DNA of 61,850 nucleotides from JBFELU01 sp041572755 (GTDB lineage Bacteria; Actinomycetota; Acidimicrobiia; Spongiisociales; UBA11373). The stretch's first letter is position 1; every line of letters starts with the position of its first letter. Under the pieces are notes generated by a model. It searched no databases, had not been told where the DNA came from, and was given only the letters and a program-made list of their open reading frames with translations. The stretch is from NCBI GenBank assembly GCA_041572755.1, contig JBFFRY010000014.1, positions 1 to 61,850 on the forward strand, written 5' to 3'. Positions 58,191-61,850 of this stretch are shown in pieces. Position numbers and translations under genes: made by a program.

Positions 58191-58532
58191 CTAACCCTCC
58201 TTGAACTCGAGAAACGCCGCCCAGGCACGAGGACCGTAGACGGTGGCGGGACCACCCATCATGAGCAGCGCCACGCCGAGCGCCTCAGCGACTTCCTCCT
58301 CCGCGGCGCCGTGCCGGGCGGCTCCCTTGGCGTGATAGGCGATGCAGCCGTCGCATTCCTCGGCTACTGCGATGACGAGAGCGATGATCTCCTTGATCTT
58401 GGTGGGGAGCACCCCCTCTGCCATCGCGCCCCGGTGCATCTGTGCGAAGCCGCTCCAGGCATCCGGAATCGCCTGTCGCAGCGACCGGGTAGGCCCGGAG
58501 AGATCCGAGATGACGTCGTGCCAGTGACCCAT
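58191..58532 (-). CDS. Carboxymuconolactone decarboxylase/AhpD-like protein
   Basis: 113 residues, small helical CMD fold with the redox motif VAEECDGCIAYHAKGAARHG (ECDGC plus His), as in AhpD-type alkylhydroperoxidases. GAGGAGG precedes the ATG. Likely a thiol-dependent peroxidase or related enzyme. It is followed 6 bp later by lgt, so the two are probably co-transcribed, though no functional link is known. Confidence 0.92.
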   Translation of the reverse strand: MGHWHDVISDLSGPTRSLRQAIPDAWSGFAQMHRGAMAEGVLPTKIKEIIALVIAVAEECDGCIAYHAKGAARHGAAEEEVAEALGVALLMMGGPATVYGPRAWAAFLEFKEG

Positions 58533-58596
58533 GTGATGACCTCCTCGATCGCAATGCTACGGTCCGCCGGGACGACCCGGGTAGGAGTGTGGAGAC

Positions 58597-59745
58597 GTGG
58601 ATCACAAGACCCGCGCCCAGGAGAGCCTGACGGCCGCCGAAGTGGCGCTCTACGAGATGAGCCGTTGGATGTACGACAACCCCGAGATCGGCCACCAGGA
58701 ACACCGGACGTCCGCCCGGCTCGCCTCCTTCATGGGGGAACGAGGGTTCCGAGTCACCCACCCCGCCTACGGCTTGGAGACCGCCTTTGCGGCCCGATCG
58801 GGGACCGCCGGACCCGAGGTGGTGATCTGCGCCGAACTCGATGCCCTTCCGGGGGTGGGACATGCCTGCGGGCACAACATCATTGCCGCCGCCGGGCTGG
58901 GAGCCGGCATCGCGCTGAGCGACCTCGCCGACGACCTGGGTATCCGAGTGACCGTGCTGGGTACCCCGGCCGAGGAGAAGCTGGGCGGCAAGGTGGATCT
59001 CATCGACGCCGGGGCCTTTGCCGAGGCCGCCGCCGCAATGATGATCCACCCCTCACCGGAAGACACCCTCGATCCCAAGATGCTGGCGGTGGTCCACAAG
59101 GTCGTGGAGTTCGAAGGCAAGACCGCCCATGCCTCGGCGTCCCCCTGGGAGGGACGCAACGCCCTCGATGCCTTCGTCCAGGCCTACGACAACATCTCGA
59201 TGCTGCGCCAGGCGATGAAACCCACCGACAAGATCCACGGGATCATCACCCACGGCGGCGACGCCCCCAACATCATCCCCGACTACACCCGATCCGAGTG
59301 GTACGTCCGGGCGGCCACCCCGCAACGGGTCGACGAGCTCGTCGGCAGGTTCCGGGGGTGCATGGAGGGGGCCGCCACCGCCACCGGATGTCGGCTCACC
59401 ATGAGCGGTCTCGGCAACGACACCACCGACCTGATCAGCGATCCGGTCCTCGGCGAGCTGTTCGACGCCAACATCAGCGCCCTGGGCCGGACGATGCAGC
59501 GGGGCGCCGATCGGGATCCGAGCCGGGCCGGATCAACCGACATGGGCAACGTGAGTCACGTCGTCCCCTCGATCCACCCGATGCTCGACATCAATTCGGG
59601 GGACGCGGTGAACCATCAGTCTGAGTTCGCCGCCCACACCATCACTGCCGACGGGGATCGGGCTATCCGGGACGGGGCACTGGGAATGGCCTGGACGATC
59701 ATCGACCTGGCAACCGGGAACCGGTGGGCCGATCTCGGGGGTTGA
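58597..59745 (+). CDS. M20D amidohydrolase (aminoacylase/AbgB-like)
   Basis: 382 residues from GTG at 58597 with a GGAG-type site upstream. M20D metal ligands: VVICAELDALPGVGHACGHN (Cys/His motif), TVLGTPAEEKLGGKVDLIDA (Glu base), AAMMIHPSPED, and GNVSHVVPSIHPMLDI near the end. The lid domain contains KTAHASASPWEGRNALDAFV. The overall pattern resembles p-aminobenzoyl-glutamate hydrolase and related amidases that cleave N-acyl amino acids. The substrate is not certain. Divergent from the CMD gene; 18 bp upstream of the LapA-like gene. Confidence 0.9.
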   Translation: MDHKTRAQESLTAAEVALYEMSRWMYDNPEIGHQEHRTSARLASFMGERGFRVTHPAYGLETAFAARSGTAGPEVVICAELDALPGVGHACGHNIIAAAGLGAGIALSDLADDLGIRVTVLGTPAEEKLGGKVDLIDAGAFAEAAAAMMIHPSPEDTLDPKMLAVVHKVVEFEGKTAHASASPWEGRNALDAFVQAYDNISMLRQAMKPTDKIHGIITHGGDAPNIIPDYTRSEWYVRAATPQRVDELVGRFRGCMEGAATATGCRLTMSGLGNDTTDLISDPVLGELFDANISALGRTMQRGADRDPSRAGSTDMGNVSHVVPSIHPMLDINSGDAVNHQSEFAAHTITADGDRAIRDGALGMAWTIIDLATGNRWADLGG

Positions 59746-59763
59746 TACCCTGGTGAGGAACCG

Positions 59764-60159
59764 ATGACCGATTCACCCCCAAACGACCAGGACTTCCCCG
59801 ACGGGTCCGGGGCCACCGAAGAGACGGCGGCGACTCCGCCGAGCACCAAGCCCCCCGAGCCGGTGCCGGCCGAGCCGGAGCGGCACTTCGTCGGGACCGG
59901 GCTCTTCTGGGGCCTGGTGGTGGGCCTGGTGCTGGCCGTCTTCGTGATCATCCTCGCCGCCCAGAACACCCAGAGCATCACCTTCAGCTTCATCGGCTGG
60001 GACTGGTCGACCCCGTTGATCGTGGTGATCCTGGTGAGCCTTCTGGTCGGGATCGTGCTCGATGAGATCGTGGGGCTCATCTTCCGGGCCCGGCGGCGGC
60101 GCATCCTGGCCGAGCGGGAGGAGCTGAAGCGCCTCAAGAAGGGTCGGGGACCGCGGTAG
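59764..60159 (+). CDS. LapA-family (DUF1049) membrane protein
   Basis: 131 residues. A Pro/Glu-rich N-terminus (to about 40) precedes two TM helices (about 44-66 and 82-103) separated by NTQSITFSFIGWDWSTPLIV, the LapA signature, and a basic C-terminus (RARRRRILAEREELKRLKKG). LapA-type proteins take part in envelope/LPS assembly in Gram-negatives; in Gram-positives their role is unclear. GAGGA precedes the ATG. The MFS gene starts 2 bp after its stop, so they form one transcript. Confidence 0.85.
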   Translation: MTDSPPNDQDFPDGSGATEETAATPPSTKPPEPVPAEPERHFVGTGLFWGLVVGLVLAVFVIILAAQNTQSITFSFIGWDWSTPLIVVILVSLLVGIVLDEIVGLIFRARRRRILAEREELKRLKKGRGPR

Positions 60160-60161
60160 CC

Positions 60162-61349
60162 ATGAGCCACGATCAGCAATCGTGGCGCTGGTCGTGGGTC
60201 CTCGCCCTGTCGGGCGGTGTCGCAGTTGCCTTCGGCTCGATGTTCTACGCCGTGTCGGTGCTCCTCACCGACGAGGCGGCCGGGGGGCGGTTCTCCACCA
60301 CAGCCCTCTCATTCGGCTATGGAGGGTTCGTGCTCGTTGGAGGCGGATCGGCCTACTGGATCGGCAAGCAGGCCGATCGACGGGGGGTCCGGCCGCTCAT
60401 CCTGCTCGGCTTCGCACTGGGGACTGCCGGACTGGTGGCTTTCGGCCGGGCCACCGAGCCGTGGCATGTGGTGGCCGCCTCGTGGCTGTTGCTGGGCCCG
60501 GCCGGTGGGCTCACCTTCTACGAACCGGCATTCGTTGCCGTCGACCAGTGGTTTGGGGCCCGCCACAGGGCCCGGGCCCTGGCGGTGCTCACCGTGATCG
60601 GGGGCCTGGCCGGACCCATCTTCTTGCCCGGCACCGAGGCCCTGATCGACGCTCTCGGGTGGCGGGAAACCACCCTGGTGCTGGCCGGTGCCATGGCGCT
60701 GGCCGGCCTGGCCGCCGCCCTGTTGCTCCCCCGGGTCCGGCCCACCATCGGTGAGACCCCGAACACGGCCGAGCCCCGGCCCCATCTCCGTCGCGACCGG
60801 CGCTTCGTGCTGTTCACAATCGCCATGGCGCTGTCGTTCGGCGCCTTCCAGACCGTGTTCTTCCACCGCATCGCCGCCTTCGAGGAGGCCGGGTTCGTGG
60901 TGGCCTCGGTGACGGCGTGGGCGGCGGTGTCCTCGCTGTTGTCGTTCCCCGGCCGCTCCCTCGGCCCCTACCTGGCGGAGCGGATGGGCGGCATCCGCCT
61001 GTATGCCGCCACCGTGACGGTGGCCGGGATCGCGGTGCTGTTCATGCTGGGGACCGCCCCGTGGATGATGGCGACCCACTTCGGTGTCTTCGGGCTCGCC
61101 TTCGGGGCGCTGCTGCCGATCCGGGCGGTGGTGATGGCCGGCTGGTATTCGGGCCCCGGCTACGGCCGCATCATGGGCGCCCAGTGGAGCCTGGCGGCCA
61201 TCGCCGGGGCCGCCTTCCCCGCACTGGCCGGACTGATCCATGATGCCGCCGACACCTACGATCCGGCCATCTTGATGACCGTGGGCCTCTTCGTCGGAGC
61301 CGGGCTCGCCGCCCTCCTGAGCTACCCCTCACGGACCTCCGGGGCCTGA
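60162..61349 (+). CDS. MFS transporter
   Basis: 395 residues, 12 TM helices in two six-helix halves. The loop 2-3 motif is present as YWIGKQADRRGVRPLILLGF (G-x-x-x-D-R-x-G-R/V-R type), repeated weakly in the second half (LGPYLAERMGGIRL). The halves are joined by a polar linker (RPTIGETPNTAEPRPHLRRD). The family resembles OxlT/monocarboxylate-type facilitators by length and helix pattern; the substrate is unknown. A strong terminator follows at 61389-61418. Confidence 0.93.
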   Translation: MSHDQQSWRWSWVLALSGGVAVAFGSMFYAVSVLLTDEAAGGRFSTTALSFGYGGFVLVGGGSAYWIGKQADRRGVRPLILLGFALGTAGLVAFGRATEPWHVVAASWLLLGPAGGLTFYEPAFVAVDQWFGARHRARALAVLTVIGGLAGPIFLPGTEALIDALGWRETTLVLAGAMALAGLAAALLLPRVRPTIGETPNTAEPRPHLRRDRRFVLFTIAMALSFGAFQTVFFHRIAAFEEAGFVVASVTAWAAVSSLLSFPGRSLGPYLAERMGGIRLYAATVTVAGIAVLFMLGTAPWMMATHFGVFGLAFGALLPIRAVVMAGWYSGPGYGRIMGAQWSLAAIAGAAFPALAGLIHDAADTYDPAILMTVGLFVGAGLAALLSYPSRTSGA

Positions 61350-61388
61350 GCGCCCGGTCCGGGTCCGCCCCACCCCTCCCGGGAGCGC

Positions 61389-61418
61389 GATGGGGCCGCC
61401 CTGAGAGGCGGCCCCATC
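61389..61418. terminator. Intrinsic terminator between MFS gene and right-edge gene
   Basis: GATGGGGCCGCC (61389-61400) and GGCGGCCCCATC (61407-61418) form a perfect 12-bp stem with a CTGAGA loop, followed by TTCAATC. Its place between convergent genes suggests use from both sides. Confidence 0.8.
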
Positions 61419-61433
61419 TTCAATCGGTGCTGT

Positions 61434-61850
61434 CTACGGGTGATTCCCGCCGAGTTCCGTCACGTACAGGGTGCCCGAGTCGAAGTCTCCGTTCCAGCGA
61501 CTCCCCACCCACACATCGTAGGTGCCGTTCATGGCCGCACCGAAGGTGACCGTCGGGTTCAACGTGCTGTACGAGTCATCGTTGCAGTGCCAGTTGCCGG
61601 CCGGATCGTTGACCACCAGCACCGCGTCGTCGCCGACGATATTGGCGATCCAGTAGAACCGGAGCTGCGTGCCGCCCGACCAGCTGAGCTGGAAGTCGGG
61701 GGCCTGGGCCGCCCAACCAACACAGGTGCCGCCCAGGTACGACACGTCGACAGAGCCGCCCGAGGTGACGCCCCAAGTGCGCGGATCCGGCAGGAAGCCA
61801 CCGGACAACGTGGCGTTCTGCCCGGCCGCAAGGGTGTAGTCGAGGGTGCC
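61434..61850 (-). CDS. C-terminal part of a secreted beta-sandwich protein (N-terminus beyond window)
   Basis: At least 138 residues; the frame is open to the right edge, so the N-terminus and any signal peptide are missing. The visible part is a beta-rich domain that starts near GTLDYTLAAGQNATLSGGFL and ends in YDVWVGSRWNGDFDSGTLYV, with two cysteines (GGTCVGW, NWHCNDDS) that could form a disulfide. Comparable domains occur in tandem in secreted bacterial proteins of PPC-like type; this match is tentative. Convergent with the MFS gene. Confidence 0.6.
   Translation of the reverse strand, partial: GTLDYTLAAGQNATLSGGFLPDPRTWGVTSGGSVDVSYLGGTCVGWAAQAPDFQLSWSGGTQLRFYWIANIVGDDAVLVVNDPAGNWHCNDDSYSTLNPTVTFGAAMNGTYDVWVGSRWNGDFDSGTLYVTELGGNHP

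Overview
The window is GC-rich, densely packed chromosomal DNA, most likely from the phylum Actinomycetota and plausibly a lineage near Acidimicrobiia. The evidence is a dnaK-grpE-dnaJ-hspR operon with HAIR-type operators, a clpS-DUF2017 gene pair, a DUF3105 protein, an eRF1-like (baeRF) protein, a menaquinone-linked ETF oxidoreductase, LigD-polymerase and LigC-type ligase genes, and promoters of the TANNNT type lying 6-8 nt upstream of start codons. The placement is inference from gene content. I see no rRNA, tRNA, CRISPR array, insertion sequence or prophage, and no gene-free stretch longer than about 170 bp.

Layout. 1-7.5 kb (minus): a very large secreted repeat protein cut by the left edge, a sensor histidine kinase and a baeRF protein. 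7.7-13.2 kb: alanine dehydrogenase; the tightly overlapping HTH-clpS-DUF2017 operon; DUF3105; a YczE-like membrane protein; an amidohydrolase; a diguanylate cyclase whose start codon lies in a 17-bp-arm inverted repeat. 13.2-18.2 kb: a possible caspase-fold protein, a small membrane protein, and a sugar locus (P-loop kinase, atypical GH13 enzyme, convergent LacI regulator with its own operator). 18.2-24.6 kb: a CPA2 antiporter with an RCK-USP regulatory partner, an orphan DNA methyltransferase next to a consensus DnaA box, and a GGDEF-EAL protein. 24.7-34.8 kb: EtfD-like Fe-S oxidoreductase, PspA, a TPM-like membrane protein, proC plus proline dehydrogenase, a CNNM/CorC protein, VOC, AlkD-like, GNAT and EEP proteins. 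34.9-42.8 kb: acyl-CoA dehydrogenase with divergent TetR, M20 peptidase, alpha/beta hydrolase, LigD-type polymerase, LigC-type ligase and murI. 42.7-46.5 kb: the heat-shock operon. 46.6-52.5 kb: a YbaK-like deacylase, thiI (apparent CTG start), an MTA/SAH nucleosidase, mscL, a Ycf46-like AAA ATPase and two methyltransferases. 52.5-57.3 kb: clpB under a second HAIR site, then PadR, a HAAS/NfeD in-frame fusion and a slipin. 57.4-61.9 kb: lgt, a CMD protein, an M20D amidohydrolase, a LapA-like protein, an MFS transporter, and the C-terminus of another secreted protein.

The strongest functional threads are proteostasis (dnaK operon and clpB sharing HspR operators that overlap the stop codons of the preceding genes, clpS, two envelope-stress membrane systems), acyl-CoA oxidation feeding menaquinone (acyl-CoA dehydrogenase/TetR and EtfD), c-di-GMP turnover, and DNA repair. 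No single large unknown system stands out. The least familiar loci are the kinase-GH13-LacI unit, the possible clan CD protein, the PadR-HAAS/NfeD-slipin operon, and a shared CTAG-containing palindromic word. Convergent neighbours often share a CTAG double stop.
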